Source of the DNA: Sulfitobacter sediminilitoris
Lineage (GTDB): Bacteria; Pseudomonadota; Alphaproteobacteria; Rhodobacterales; Rhodobacteraceae
Length of the DNA stretch: 64,000 nucleotides
Direction of reading: 5' to 3'
Assembly (NCBI RefSeq): GCF_010667575.1
Contig: NZ_JAABNT010000009.1
Location: forward strand, 124,001-188,000
Both the position numbers and the translations under genes were made by a program. This document shows, in pieces, positions 37,721 through 48,678 of the stretch. Below the pieces are notes generated by a model, which worked only from the letters and a program-made list of their open reading frames with translations, searched no databases and was not told the origin of the DNA. The first letter of the stretch is position 1. Each line of letters starts with the position of its first letter.

Positions 37721-37972
37721 TGCCTCGAATGGCCTGAAAAGACACGATCAGGCTAAGCCAGCGCACCTTGCAATGCAATTGCGCTGAAACTGCCGCCTGC
37801 ACCTGCAAGGGGTTGTTTTACAAAGCAGTCCATTCTGTGCCATAGCGGATCACAAGGTGAGTTGCTTCTAGGCAACTTGGAAATACACGACAAAGCCCCA
37901 AGGCTCAGGCCGCAAATCCCGCCAAGCGGATGCGTTGCGCCACATCGAACCGTATTGGGACAGGTGACACTT

Positions 37973-39175
37973 ATGGGGCCAACGCTCTCCCAGTCCAACC
38001 GCGCCGCAACTTCGTCGCGTCGGATTATGTTATACAGCCATGACACTTTTGGATTGGGCCATCTGCGCCGCTCACGTGCGCTGGCCGCTGCCTTGACCGA
38101 AGGCGATCCACATGCCTCGGCCATCATTCTTACAGGCTCGCCTGTTGCAGGCCGATTTACCTTTCCCGAACGGGTCGATCACATTCGCCTGCCCGGCGTA
38201 ACCAAGCTTTCCGACGGGACGTATATCAGTCAGACCCTGGGTTTGAATATTGATGACACGACATCCTTACGTGCCGGCCTGATTCAAAGCGCGGTCGAAC
38301 GCTACGAACCAGACTTGCTGATCGTGGACAAGGAACCGACCGGGTTCAGAGGAGAGTTGCTGCCCACGCTGGAATATCTGCGCATGCGGGGCCGGACCCG
38401 TGTGGTCTTGGGCTTGCGGGACGTCCTGGATGAACCGGAGGTTCTGGCCGCCGAATGGGCGCGCAAGGGGGCCATCGCTGCTGCCGAGAACCTCTATGAC
38501 GAGATATGGGTGTACGGCGTGCGCGATGTTTATGATCCAACAGAGGGTCTGCCGCTGTCGGATGAAACGCGCGCGCGCATGCATTGGACAGGCTATTTGC
38601 GACGGCAAGTCACGGATGCGTCTGACACGCCTCAAACACCTTACATCCTGGTCACCCCCGGCGGCGGCGGCGATGGCGCAGCGATGGTTTCACTTGTGCT
38701 GTCGGCCTACGAGCAAGATCCTGACCTAAAGCCAAATGCCGTGCTGATCTATGGCCCATTCCTGTCCGGTGACGTCCGAGATGCATTAGACGCACGGGTC
38801 AGCAAATTGGGAGGGCGGGTTACCGCCGTTGGGTTTGAGAGCCGTATTGAGGCGCTTTTTGCCGGGGCTGTGGGTGTGGTGTGCATGGGCGGGTACAACA
38901 CCTTCTGCGAGGTCTTGTCCTTTGACAAGCCCGCCGTGATCCTGCCCCGCACAAAACCCCGTCTTGAGCAATGGATCAGGGCCAGCCGTGCCGAAGATCT
39001 GGGGCTGGTGCGGATGCTGGACGAATTCCGGGACGGCATGACAACACAGGCGATGATAGAAGCGATCCGTGCGCTGCCGGACCAGCCAAAGCCATCGGAA
39101 TCGGGGGCGGATGGATTGCTGGATGGCTTGGAAGTCGTGATCAAACGCGCCCGTGCGCTGATGGACAAGGGGTAG
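37973..39175 (+). CDS. GT-B glycosyltransferase (MurG-like), gene 1 of glycan operon
   Basis: A 400-residue GT-B fold protein starting at the ATG at 37973 (MGPTLSQSNRAATSSRRI) with CAGGTG upstream; longer starts to 37862 are not family-like. The N-terminal acceptor motif reads YSHDTFGLGHLRRSRALA (GxGHxxR) and the donor-side motif is CMGGYNTFCEVLSFDKPAVILPR, as in MurG-type enzymes. It opens a six-gene operon with gaps no larger than 5 bases and has a paralogue at 42091. The sugar donor and acceptor are unknown. Confidence 0.85.
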   Translation: MGPTLSQSNRAATSSRRIMLYSHDTFGLGHLRRSRALAAALTEGDPHASAIILTGSPVAGRFTFPERVDHIRLPGVTKLSDGTYISQTLGLNIDDTTSLRAGLIQSAVERYEPDLLIVDKEPTGFRGELLPTLEYLRMRGRTRVVLGLRDVLDEPEVLAAEWARKGAIAAAENLYDEIWVYGVRDVYDPTEGLPLSDETRARMHWTGYLRRQVTDASDTPQTPYILVTPGGGGDGAAMVSLVLSAYEQDPDLKPNAVLIYGPFLSGDVRDALDARVSKLGGRVTAVGFESRIEALFAGAVGVVCMGGYNTFCEVLSFDKPAVILPRTKPRLEQWIRASRAEDLGLVRMLDEFRDGMTTQAMIEAIRALPDQPKPSESGADGLLDGLEVVIKRARALMDKG

Positions 39176-39180
39176 CAAAG

Positions 39181-40437
39181 ATGGCGGATACCCGCGCCAA
39201 ACCGTCCAGGCTTGCCATCGTTGTCAAAGGTTGGCCGCGCTTGTCTGAAACCTTCATCGCACAGGAACTGGTTGCGTTGGAAGAAGCCGGGCTAGAGTTT
39301 GACATCTGGTCGCTGCGGCATCCAACGGATCAGAAAACCCATCCCTTGCATGAGCGTCTCAAGGCTGCGGTCCACTACCTGCCAGAGTATCTCAGAGATG
39401 AGCCCGCAAGGGTTGCCCGCGCGATGGGTGCCGCTGTTGATCTGCCGGGGTTCGACGCTGCGGCAGCCGCCTATGCCGCCGATGTGGCACGCGACGACAC
39501 CGCAAACCGCAGACGGCGCTGGGGACAGGCCTGCGTTCTGGCGACCGAAATGCCCGCTGATGTTGCCGGACTTTACGCGCATTTCCTGCATACGCCATCA
39601 TCGGTGGCACGTTATGGGGCCATTCTGCGGGGGCTGCCCTGGTCCTTTTCAGCGCACGCCAAGGATATCTGGACCTCGCCCGAGTGGGAGCTTCGGGAAA
39701 AGCTGTCAGCGCAGAGCTACGGGGCAACCTTTGGAGCGACGTGCACACGGTTTGGTGCGGAACACTTGCAAGGGCTGGCTGATAATCCGGCACGTGTGGA
39801 TCTCGTTTATCACGGGCTTGACCTGTCGCGCTTTCCCGAACCGCCAAAGCGGGAGTTGCGCGCCCCCGACGATGCGTTTCAAATGATGTCAGTCGGGCGG
39901 TTGGTTGAAAAGAAGGGCTTTGATAATTTGATCGACGCGCTTGCGCTTTTACCTGCCACGCTGAATTGGCGCTGGACCCATATCGGTGGCGGCGCACTGG
40001 ATGCAGAGATGCGTGAGCGGGCAGAAAAGCACGGGCTGAGTGATCGGATCATCTGGCGGGGGGCATGTGACCAGCCCGAGGTGATTGCCGCAATGCGAGA
40101 GGCGGATTTGTTTGTTTTGCCGTCTCGGATCGCCGCAGATGGTGATCGCGATGGCCTGCCAAATGTGCTGATGGAAGCGGCCAGTCAGCGCTTGCCGATC
40201 CTCAGCACCCCGGTTTCCGCGATACCTGAGTTTATTGAGGACGGTGTGCACGGTGTTCTGTCCAGCGACGCCCCTCCTGCCCTTGCCGCCGCAATGCTCG
40301 ATCTTGCGCAAAAGCCCGACAAGGCCGCAGGTCTGGCAGATGCTGCTTTCGAAAGACTGACGGCTGATTTCCTCATGCATCCCGGCATCGTGCATCTGAC
40401 ATCACGGCTGAACGCGATGCTGGCGCGGGACGCCTGA
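39181..40437 (+). CDS. Glycosyltransferase family 4, gene 2 of glycan operon
   Basis: A 418-residue GT4-like enzyme, start at the ATG at 39181 (MADTRAKPSRLAIVVKG); an open extension back to 38971 overlaps gene 1 and is rejected. The N-terminal KGWPRLSETFIAQEL motif is typical of GT4 transferases acting on exported polysaccharides. The donor site is VGRLVEKKGFDNLIDAL and then PSRIAADGDRDGLPNVLMEAA. It starts 5 bases after gene 1 and ends by sharing one base with gene 3 (TGATG). Confidence 0.88.
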   Translation: MADTRAKPSRLAIVVKGWPRLSETFIAQELVALEEAGLEFDIWSLRHPTDQKTHPLHERLKAAVHYLPEYLRDEPARVARAMGAAVDLPGFDAAAAAYAADVARDDTANRRRRWGQACVLATEMPADVAGLYAHFLHTPSSVARYGAILRGLPWSFSAHAKDIWTSPEWELREKLSAQSYGATFGATCTRFGAEHLQGLADNPARVDLVYHGLDLSRFPEPPKRELRAPDDAFQMMSVGRLVEKKGFDNLIDALALLPATLNWRWTHIGGGALDAEMRERAEKHGLSDRIIWRGACDQPEVIAAMREADLFVLPSRIAADGDRDGLPNVLMEAASQRLPILSTPVSAIPEFIEDGVHGVLSSDAPPALAAAMLDLAQKPDKAAGLADAAFERLTADFLMHPGIVHLTSRLNAMLARDA

Positions 40438-41513
40438 TGCGGCTGGCTTTCTATGCGCCCATGAAGCCACCCGATCATCCGGTGCCGTCAGGTGATCGCA
40501 GCATCGCCCAATCCCTGATCGCCGCACTGGAATATGCCGGCGTGTCGGTTGACCTTGCCAGCCGCCTGCAAACCCGCGACGGTCGGGGGCAGGACGTGCG
40601 GCAGAGAGAAATCATGGAGGCCGCAAAGACAGAAGTGCACCGCCTGATTGCTGAAGGTCGCGGGCGTGCTTGGGACGGCTGGGTCACGTACCACAACTAC
40701 TACAAGGCCCCTGATCTGATTGGCCCGCAGGTCGCTGCAGCACTGAATATCCCTTATCTGCAGATTGAATCGACACGCGCAAAAAAACGCCTGACCGGAC
40801 CTTGGGCAGAATTCGCCCGGTCCGCAGAGAAGGCGACGGATGCGGCAAGCGTTGTGTTTTACTTTTCAAAGCGCGATGGGGAAACGTTGAAACGGGATAT
40901 GGTTCTGGACCAACAATTGATCCATCTGCGCCCATTTCTAAACCGCGCGGAAATTGCATACGGTAGCGTATGCAATGGTCCCATCCTCAGTGTTGGCATG
41001 ATGCGTCATGGCGATAAACTGGCCTCATATGAAATCATTGCGCAGTCTTTAGCACTTTTACCCCAAGATGGATGGCAGCTCGAGATTGCGGGTGATGGAC
41101 CGGCCCGGAGTGAGGTTGAGGCTTTGATGCAACCTTTTGGCGCAAACGTCCGGTTTCTAGGGCAACTTGAGGACGACGGTATTAATCTGGCCTATGACCG
41201 TGCCGGATTGTTTTTTTGGCCGGGAGTGAACGAAGCACTTGGCATGGTCTATCTCGAAGCACAGGCAGCCGGGCTCCCGGTTGTGGCGCAAGACCGCCCT
41301 GGCATGCAGGAAGTGCTTGCACCGAATACATACCCATCCGTAGACGAGGGCGCGCAAGGACTTGCTAAGATGTTGGAACTATACCTTCAGGATCAAACCC
41401 TGCGGCACGCCAAAGGTGCAGCGGCGCAATCTTTTGTTGCTGACCATCACCTTCTGCCACAAGCCGCCCGGACCCTGCGAGAAGGTCTTGCCAAAGCGGG
41501 GCTAAGCCTATGA
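40437..41513 (+). CDS. Glycosyltransferase family 4, gene 3 of glycan operon
   Basis: A 358-residue GT-B protein beginning MRLAFYAPMKPPDHPVPSGD. The N-terminal PSGDRSIAQSLIAALEYAG region is the acceptor side, and FWPGVNEALGMVYLEAQAAGLPVVAQD is the GT4 E-x7-E donor motif. Between genes 2 and 3 the stop and start share a base, which implies coupled translation. Specificity is unknown. Confidence 0.85.
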   Translation: MRLAFYAPMKPPDHPVPSGDRSIAQSLIAALEYAGVSVDLASRLQTRDGRGQDVRQREIMEAAKTEVHRLIAEGRGRAWDGWVTYHNYYKAPDLIGPQVAAALNIPYLQIESTRAKKRLTGPWAEFARSAEKATDAASVVFYFSKRDGETLKRDMVLDQQLIHLRPFLNRAEIAYGSVCNGPILSVGMMRHGDKLASYEIIAQSLALLPQDGWQLEIAGDGPARSEVEALMQPFGANVRFLGQLEDDGINLAYDRAGLFFWPGVNEALGMVYLEAQAAGLPVVAQDRPGMQEVLAPNTYPSVDEGAQGLAKMLELYLQDQTLRHAKGAAAQSFVADHHLLPQAARTLREGLAKAGLSL

Positions 41514-42094
41514 TACGAATTGCCTTGTTACGACATGGCCACACGGCTTGGAACCGCGCCGGGCGCATTCAGGGACGCACAGATGTACCGCTCGATGAAG
41601 ACGCGATCGCTCAGCTATCAACACTGGCCCTGCCCGCCGATTGGCCAGAAAGCGCGCTTTGGTCGAGCCCTCTCAGTCGTGCTGTAGACACGGCCAGATT
41701 GGTGGCTGGCCGTAATCCCATGACGGACCCTGCATTGACCGAAATGAATTGGGGTGACTGGGAAGGCCAACATGCAGCTTCACTTTACGAGGACCCGAAC
41801 AGCGACTATCGCCACCTTGAAACATGGGGCTGGCACTATACGCCACCGAATGGCGAAAGCCCCGATGCGCTGCGGGCGCGATTGATCCCTTGGATTAACG
41901 CCCGTACCGAAGACACCGTTACAGTCTGCCATATCGGTGTGATGCGCGTGATCCTCGCGATGGCGACAGGGTGGGATTTTGACCGCCCTGCCCCCTTTCA
42001 GATCAAGCGAAACCGCCTGTATGTGGTTGAAGTCACCGAAAACGGCCTGACGCTACAGCCTGAAGCTGTTCGATTGATTGAGCAATCACCATGA
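41510..42094 (+). CDS. Histidine phosphatase (phosphoglycerate mutase-like), gene 4 of glycan operon
   Basis: A 194-residue branch-1 histidine phosphatase. The RHG motif LLRHGHTAWNRAGRIQGRTD carries the phosphorylated His9. The second histidine is in VCHIGVMRVILAMATG and the acid residue in LTEMNWGDWEGQ. Family relatives include CobC and small-molecule phosphatases. ATGA overlaps on both sides bind it into the glycosyltransferase operon, so removal of a phosphate from a sugar intermediate is a reasonable but unproven role. Confidence 0.88.
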   Translation: MIRIALLRHGHTAWNRAGRIQGRTDVPLDEDAIAQLSTLALPADWPESALWSSPLSRAVDTARLVAGRNPMTDPALTEMNWGDWEGQHAASLYEDPNSDYRHLETWGWHYTPPNGESPDALRARLIPWINARTEDTVTVCHIGVMRVILAMATGWDFDRPAPFQIKRNRLYVVEVTENGLTLQPEAVRLIEQSP

Positions 42095-43236
42095 AGGTCA
42101 TGATTGTCGTCACCCATCTGCTCGGCACAGGGCATCTGACCCGCGCCCTTACTCTGGGTGGCGCGTTTCAGGACGCAGGTCACCGGACAGTTATCGTATC
42201 TGGGGGGATGCCGACCGCGCACAAACACACCGGTGCGTCTGTATTCGTTCAGCTGCCGCCGGTCCGGTCAGATGGCACTGATTTCACCCGATTGATAGAT
42301 GACAAAGGGGCGGTCGCAACCGACGTCTACCGTACCGCCCGGCAGAACCAACTGAATTCCCTTCTGCGCCAGGAACAGCCTGACGCATTGATCACCGAAC
42401 TTTTCCCTTTCGGTCGGCGCATTCTCAAGGGCGAATTCTTGTCTTTGCTGGAACATGCAAAGACCCTTCCCAAGCCGCCCAAGGTCTTCTCTTCTATTCG
42501 GGATATCCTTGCGCCTCCGTCCAAAGCGTCCAAGGCAACCTTTGCCGATATTACCGTTGCCGCCTTGTATGACGCCGTCCTTGTCCACGCGGACCGCAAT
42601 ATGACGCCCCTAAACCTCAGCTGGCCCGTTTCGGAGCGTTTGGAACCCACGCTGCGCTACACCGGTTTCGTTGCACCACCACCTGCCCCACCTCACCCTG
42701 ATCATCTTGGCGCGGGTGAGGTGCTGGTGACCGCAGGCGGTGGGGACGTCGGCATGGCGCTGTTTAATTGCGCGAAAGCCGCGGCAGCGCAGGACGATGC
42801 GCGTCAATGGCGTTTGCTGGTCGGGGGACAACACGCAACGGAACATTGTGAATTGTTGAACCGCGATGCGCCCGCCAACATGCGGGCAGAGCGGGCGCGG
42901 CCCGATTTCCGCAGCATGCTCCACCATGCGGCAGCATCGGTGTCCATGTGTGGCTATAACACCGCCCTTGACCTGCTTCAGACGACCTGCCCCGCTGTGT
43001 TTGTGCCGTTCGACGAAGGTAACGAGGTTGAGCAAGGCATCCGCGCGCAGGCATTGGCCCGTCAACCCGGCATAGAGATGCTGCGTTCATCCGAGATTAC
43101 TGCGGGGACTCTCCTGACCGCGATCAACCTTGCAATCTCGGTGCCGCGCGAGGTTGCTGACGGGGCATTCGCGCAGGGCGCGCAGCGAACGGTAGAAATT
43201 GTCGCCGAGGTTTGCGGGGCGTCTCATGCAGGGTGA
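42091..43236 (+). CDS. GT-B glycosyltransferase (MurG-like), gene 5 of glycan operon
   Basis: A 381-residue GT-B protein. Its N-terminal MIVVTHLLGTGHLTRALTL repeats the GxGHxxR motif of gene 1, and the donor region SMCGYNTALDLLQTTCPAVFVPF parallels gene 1's GGYNTFCEVL, so the two are likely paralogues. It overlaps the phosphatase by ATGA and the deacetylase start by 11 bases. The sugar it transfers is unknown. Confidence 0.85.
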   Translation: MKVMIVVTHLLGTGHLTRALTLGGAFQDAGHRTVIVSGGMPTAHKHTGASVFVQLPPVRSDGTDFTRLIDDKGAVATDVYRTARQNQLNSLLRQEQPDALITELFPFGRRILKGEFLSLLEHAKTLPKPPKVFSSIRDILAPPSKASKATFADITVAALYDAVLVHADRNMTPLNLSWPVSERLEPTLRYTGFVAPPPAPPHPDHLGAGEVLVTAGGGDVGMALFNCAKAAAAQDDARQWRLLVGGQHATEHCELLNRDAPANMRAERARPDFRSMLHHAAASVSMCGYNTALDLLQTTCPAVFVPFDEGNEVEQGIRAQALARQPGIEMLRSSEITAGTLLTAINLAISVPREVADGAFAQGAQRTVEIVAEVCGASHAG

Positions 43237-43987
43237 TTGGGCGCCGCTTGAAAAAGAACTGGCCATCTGGCGAAATCAATCGCTGGATCTGCCGATTTGG
43301 TGGCGCGATGACGATGTGGTCGCCCAAACGGACGCCTTGGACACGCTCGTGCGGATGTCCGACGATCTTGGCCTGCCCGTCCATCTGGCTGTCATCCCGG
43401 TTGGCGCTGAAGTGTCGCTGGTGACAGTCTGTGCAGGGCAGGCGAATTTGGTGCCGATGGTGCACGGTTGGGCGCATCAGAACCACTCGCCGCCAGGTGA
43501 GAAGAAGGCCGAGTTCGGTCATCCAAGAGACGGCCTTGTTGCGGACGCCACCAAGGCTCTGACCCGGATGAGAGAACTGTTTGGCCCAGGTTTTCTTGAG
43601 ATTTTCGTGCCACCCTGGAACCGGATTGATCCGTCTCTGGTGACGTCCCTTGGTGATATTGGTTATCGCGGACTGTCCACGTTCACATCCCGCGTATTCC
43701 GGCAGGCCGCGCCCGGTCTGGTCCAGATCAACACACATATTGATCCGATCCATTGGCGCGCAGGTGGTGGTTTGGTGCCGATAGAGCAGCAGATCGCGGG
43801 TATTGTGAGCCTGCTGCAGGACCGTCGCGCAGGACAGACCGATAAAACAGAACCGCTGGGCTTCCTGACCCATCATCTGGTGCATGATCCGTCCATCTGG
43901 GCGTTTACTGAACGCTTTCTGTCCTTCCTGCTGGATGGAGGTGCGCGCCCGGTGAACCTTGCGGATGAGGCAGATCACCTGCCCTGA
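43226..43987 (+). CDS. Polysaccharide deacetylase-like protein, gene 6 of glycan operon
   Basis: A 253-residue protein; start taken at the ATG at 43226 (MQGDWAPLEKELAIW), inside the end of gene 5. The NodB-like features are PIWWRDDDVVAQTDAL (metal Asp), VHGWAHQNHSPPGEK (paired histidines) and FVPPWNRIDPSLV. Motifs are looser than in classical chitooligosaccharide deacetylases, so N-deacetylation of the operon's glycan is probable rather than shown. It ends the operon, convergent with the BKACE gene 11 bases away. Confidence 0.82.
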   Translation: MQGDWAPLEKELAIWRNQSLDLPIWWRDDDVVAQTDALDTLVRMSDDLGLPVHLAVIPVGAEVSLVTVCAGQANLVPMVHGWAHQNHSPPGEKKAEFGHPRDGLVADATKALTRMRELFGPGFLEIFVPPWNRIDPSLVTSLGDIGYRGLSTFTSRVFRQAAPGLVQINTHIDPIHWRAGGGLVPIEQQIAGIVSLLQDRRAGQTDKTEPLGFLTHHLVHDPSIWAFTERFLSFLLDGGARPVNLADEADHLP

Positions 43988-43998
43988 TCCATATCCCT

Positions 43999-44829
43999 TT
44001 ACGCAGGTCGCAGACCCAGTATCTCGCGGGCCTGTGCAGGTGTGGCGACGGGTCGTTCGTATTTCTCGCAGAGGTCGGCAGCGCGTTTGATCAGGGCGGC
44101 GTTTGACGGGGCCAGCGTATCCTTGTCGAGGCGCACGTTGTCCTCAAGCCCCGCGCGGGTATGGCCCCCGGCAGCGATGGACCATTCGTTCAGGACGATC
44201 TGGTTGGGCCCGATCCCGGCGGCGCACCACAGCGCGTCGGGGGCGAGGCGGCTCAGGGTTTTGATATAGAAGTCAAAGACTTCGCGATCCACAGGCATGG
44301 CGTTCTTCACGCCCATGACGAACTGCACGTAAAGCTGACCGGGGATGCGGCCATCCTTGTTCATCTCGGCGGCCTTGAAGATATGGGACAGGTCAAAGGC
44401 CTCGATTTCAGGTTTGACCTCGTAGGTGCGCATCTCGCCTGCCAGCCAATCAACCAGTTGCGGAGGGTTTTCATAGACGCGCGTGGGGAAGTTGTTGGAG
44501 CCGACCGAGAGGCTGGCCATGTCGGGGCGCAGGGGCAGCATGCCGCCGCGTGCCTCACCTGCGCCGGAGCGTCCGCCGGTGGAGAACTGAATGATCATAT
44601 CGGGGCAATGCTTCTTCAACCCCTCCTGCAGGGCCGCGAATTTTTCGGGATCTGATGATGGGGTTTCATCAGCGTTCCGGACGTGGGCGTGGCAGATGGA
44701 TGCGCCCGCTTCGTAAGCTGCGTGGGTGGATTCGATCTGTTCTTCGACGCTGATCGGGACGGCGGGATTGGCGGCTTTGGTGGGGACAGAGCCGGTGATT
44801 GCGACGCAGAGGATGCAGGGGGTGGTCAT
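43999..44829 (-). CDS. BKACE-family beta-keto acid cleavage enzyme (DUF849)
   Basis: A 276-residue TIM-barrel protein of the 3-keto-5-aminohexanoate cleavage family. These zinc enzymes condense a beta-keto acid with acetyl-CoA, yielding acetoacetate and a CoA ester. Motifs: the metal site SICHAHVRN, IQFSTGGRSGAGEARGGML, then SIAAGGHTRAGLEDN and LGLRPA at the end. Specific beta-keto substrates vary widely (aminohexanoate, dehydrocarnitine, beta-ketoglutarate), so none is assigned. No other lysine-fermentation genes are nearby. Confidence 0.9.
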   Translation of the reverse strand: MTTPCILCVAITGSVPTKAANPAVPISVEEQIESTHAAYEAGASICHAHVRNADETPSSDPEKFAALQEGLKKHCPDMIIQFSTGGRSGAGEARGGMLPLRPDMASLSVGSNNFPTRVYENPPQLVDWLAGEMRTYEVKPEIEAFDLSHIFKAAEMNKDGRIPGQLYVQFVMGVKNAMPVDREVFDFYIKTLSRLAPDALWCAAGIGPNQIVLNEWSIAAGGHTRAGLEDNVRLDKDTLAPSNAALIKRAADLCEKYERPVATPAQAREILGLRPA

Positions 44830-44953
44830 GAGGGCGGGCCTTTGAATTTATCGAGAACCGGGCCAAGGGCGCGGAGTTTGGTCATTCTGCGTGAAATGTC
44901 GTGGGTTGTACACCGCATGTGAATCCGCGGGGAAGGGGGTTGGCGGCGTCTCG

Positions 44954-44976
44954 GAAACGATCCGGGGGATCGTTTC
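44954..44976. repeat. Perfect 10-bp palindrome (GAAACGATCC / GGATCGTTTC)
   Basis: A GGG loop separates two perfect 10-base arms, followed by a GC-rich stretch. It interrupts the transposase relic and looks like a mobile palindromic repeat of the kind scattered in Rhodobacterales genomes. Copy number cannot be judged from one window. Confidence 0.6.
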
Positions 44977-44989
44977 AGCCGCGAACGGG

Positions 44990-45142
44990 CGGAGCCCCGG
45001 CCACGAAGTGGATTGCATCCGGGACGCCGAGGATTTTGCGGCGCATGTGGATTATTGCCATTGGAACCCGGTGAAGCATGGGTTTGTGGATCGGCCCGAG
45101 GATTGGGCGTGGTCTTCCGTGCATCGGGAGAGTGGCGGGTAA
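44990..45142 (+). pseudogene. Relic of a REP-associated tyrosine transposase (RAYT, C-terminal end)
   Basis: Only the C-terminal tail survives. The segment RDAEDFAAHVDYCHWNPVKH and the following RPEDWAWSSVHR match the highly conserved end of IS200-like RAYT transposases. The catalytic HUH and tyrosine regions are missing and upstream DNA is a palindrome. The 44830-45229 interval otherwise holds only this relic and palindromic repeats, with no gene. Confidence 0.75.
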
Positions 45143-45147
45143 GGGGG

Positions 45148-45226
45148 GCGTAGGGTGGGTTTTCAACCCACCAATGCGCGACGGTTCGGTTTGATGAGAC
45201 GCGTGGAGGCAAGTCCCACCTTACGC
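45148..45226. repeat. REP-like palindromic element
   Basis: The outer arms GCGTAGGGTGGG (45148-45159) and CCCACCTTACGC (45215-45226) pair at 11 of 12 positions. Inside them is a perfect GGTGGGTT/AACCCACC hairpin (45154-45172, loop TTC). It sits directly after the RAYT relic and four bases from the end of the SIR2-like gene, the usual REP position at gene ends. Confidence 0.7.
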
Positions 45227-45229
45227 TTG

Positions 45230-46269
45230 CTATGCGTGCTCATTATTGGCCAGGTAATGATCAAAATCCCAAAAGAGTTTCCAACAGTAGCCATCGAAAA
45301 GCTCTATTCGCGAATGATCATCGTCGGCATAGTCGCCCGCAAGACTGTTCTCAATGCGATTTTTGGTATCGGACGAACGGCCCTTTGTGGTCGCGAGGAT
45401 CCGCTCCACCGAAACACCATCACCTGGAAGAAGGCGCATATTCAAATCGATAAATGAAAAGCCCAAGAATATGAGAAGCCTGGCACCTTGCAACGCTTCT
45501 GATATCTCTCGGGGTGTATTGGCATCCGCCACTCCTTCAGTAAATGTCCGAACGTCTGATGTCGCGCGAAGAATAGTATTTGTGTTTCGTTCTTCTCCAA
45601 AATACCCCATCTGCCCAGCATCAATGACTAAGTCTCCGATTGAGCCGTACGGATGGATTACGTTTAGCGCATTCATCACCTCTCTCGTTTGGTCAGGCCA
45701 ATCGGAAATATGACCTCGCAGCGTGCGTGAAGAACTGCTTGATACAGCGGTCGTAGTTAAATGAAATGAAGGTGATACTTGAGATTGCCGCGAGGAACGC
45801 TTCGTAATCTCGCTTTACAACAATGATCTTAAAAAAGACCGACGCCCAAGTCTCACGTAATTCTTCGAAACGCATCCTGTTATAGATGTTCGACGGATCA
45901 ACAGGCAACTTGCTGGTTCTTTCGGCGGCTAGGATCGCGTTGGCGATCGCGATTTTCCCCACGAGAACAATTTCTTCATCGGACTTGTGGGTATCCAGAA
46001 AATTATCAATCGAAGGCGCCAATGCCATATTTTCACTAATGAAGAGAGTTGCTTCTTGTAGCGGTGCGACAGGCTTTCCTTGTCGAGCAGCGTAGTCCCG
46101 CAATGCAACAAAGAGCTCACGGCCGTTTCCTGGCCGCAGGCTAAGGCCACCGTCAGATCGCTGAAAAGCGAGATTGTTTTGCAGTATTTCAGTGAGCTCC
46201 GCGCCAGTAGGCAAATCAAATTCTTGGCTCGCTCCAGCTCCAACTACGATCACATTCGAGCGGTCTTCG

Positions 46270-46277
<8 letters not shown>
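45230..46277 (-). pseudogene. SIR2-like domain protein, split by a frameshift
   Basis: Two frames make up one SIR2-like protein of about 345 residues. The first (46277-45693) has the Rossmann NAD motif VIVVGAGASQEFDLPTGAEL and ITFISFNYDRCIKQFF. The second (45679-45230) has NVIHPYGSIGDLV and ARLLIFLGFSFIDLNMRLL. The frame changes near 45710-45725 by a one-base gain or two-base loss. SIR2-like domains in bacteria often act as NADases in phage defence. The start ATG overlaps the lepA stop by 8 bases. The region is more AT-rich than its neighbours, suggesting acquisition. A sequencing error or translational frameshift cannot be excluded. Confidence 0.72.
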
Positions 46278-48069
<1,792 letters not shown>

Positions 48070-48301
48070 GGAGGTGGATATGAGGCGGAAACATGCTTTG
48101 GTCAATGGGATATGGCATAGTGATGGGCCGTCTTTGCATGTCTTGTCACGCGATTGCGCAAACGTGTCGCACCATTTGAAAAATCAACGCCCTTTTCGTG
48201 ATTTGCCCCGCTCCCCCAAATCCGCCATACTTGGCTTCAATCCGGAAACGGACCACAAAAAGGGGCAAACCCCATCGGTCCAGCAAGGCAAGGCAGTTGT
48301 C

Positions 48302-48661
48302 ATGATACGTTTGGGTGTGGTGCTGGTGGCACTTTTTGGGCTTTCTGCCTGTGGCGGCGGGTCAAGGTACGCGTCGGGAAATGCAGGAACGCCGGTGCTT
48401 TATGCGACAGGGCCGATACAGAAGGCCTGTCAGTCGGGCGGGCGGCGAGCAGCCTCACAGGCGCGGTGTGGTTGTATTCAGGCGGTGGCGGACCGGGAAT
48501 TGTCGGGCAGTGATCAGCGGCGCGGTGCGCGGTACTTCCGGGATCCGCATCAACTGCAGCAGGTGCGGCAGAACCAGGATAACAACGCAAGCAATCGGCG
48601 CTTCTGGGCCGCGTGGAAGGCTTTCGGGCAGACGGCTGCACGCCTTTGTTCGGGGACCTGA
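48302..48661 (+). CDS. Small lipoprotein of unknown function
   Basis: A 119-residue protein, start at the ATG at 48302 (MIRLGVVLVALFGLSACGGGS). The lipobox LSAC predicts lipidation at Cys17. The mature part has CQSGGRRAASQARCGCIQAVAD with several cysteines and a C-terminal RRFWAAWKAFGQTAARLC. Similar Rhodobacterales proteins are sometimes labelled arginine transporter, without support I can see here. It is divergent from lepA across a 232-bp gap. Confidence 0.8.
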   Translation: MIRLGVVLVALFGLSACGGGSRYASGNAGTPVLYATGPIQKACQSGGRRAASQARCGCIQAVADRELSGSDQRRGARYFRDPHQLQQVRQNQDNNASNRRFWAAWKAFGQTAARLCSGT

Positions 48662-48678
48662 TTGCCGGGGGCGCGTGA

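Noticed and set aside
37859-37878. Short AGTTGC/GCAACT hairpin upstream of the glycan operon
   Set aside because: Only 6 bp with no T-run and no link to a known riboswitch or terminator in the 252-bp gap; nothing else supportable there.
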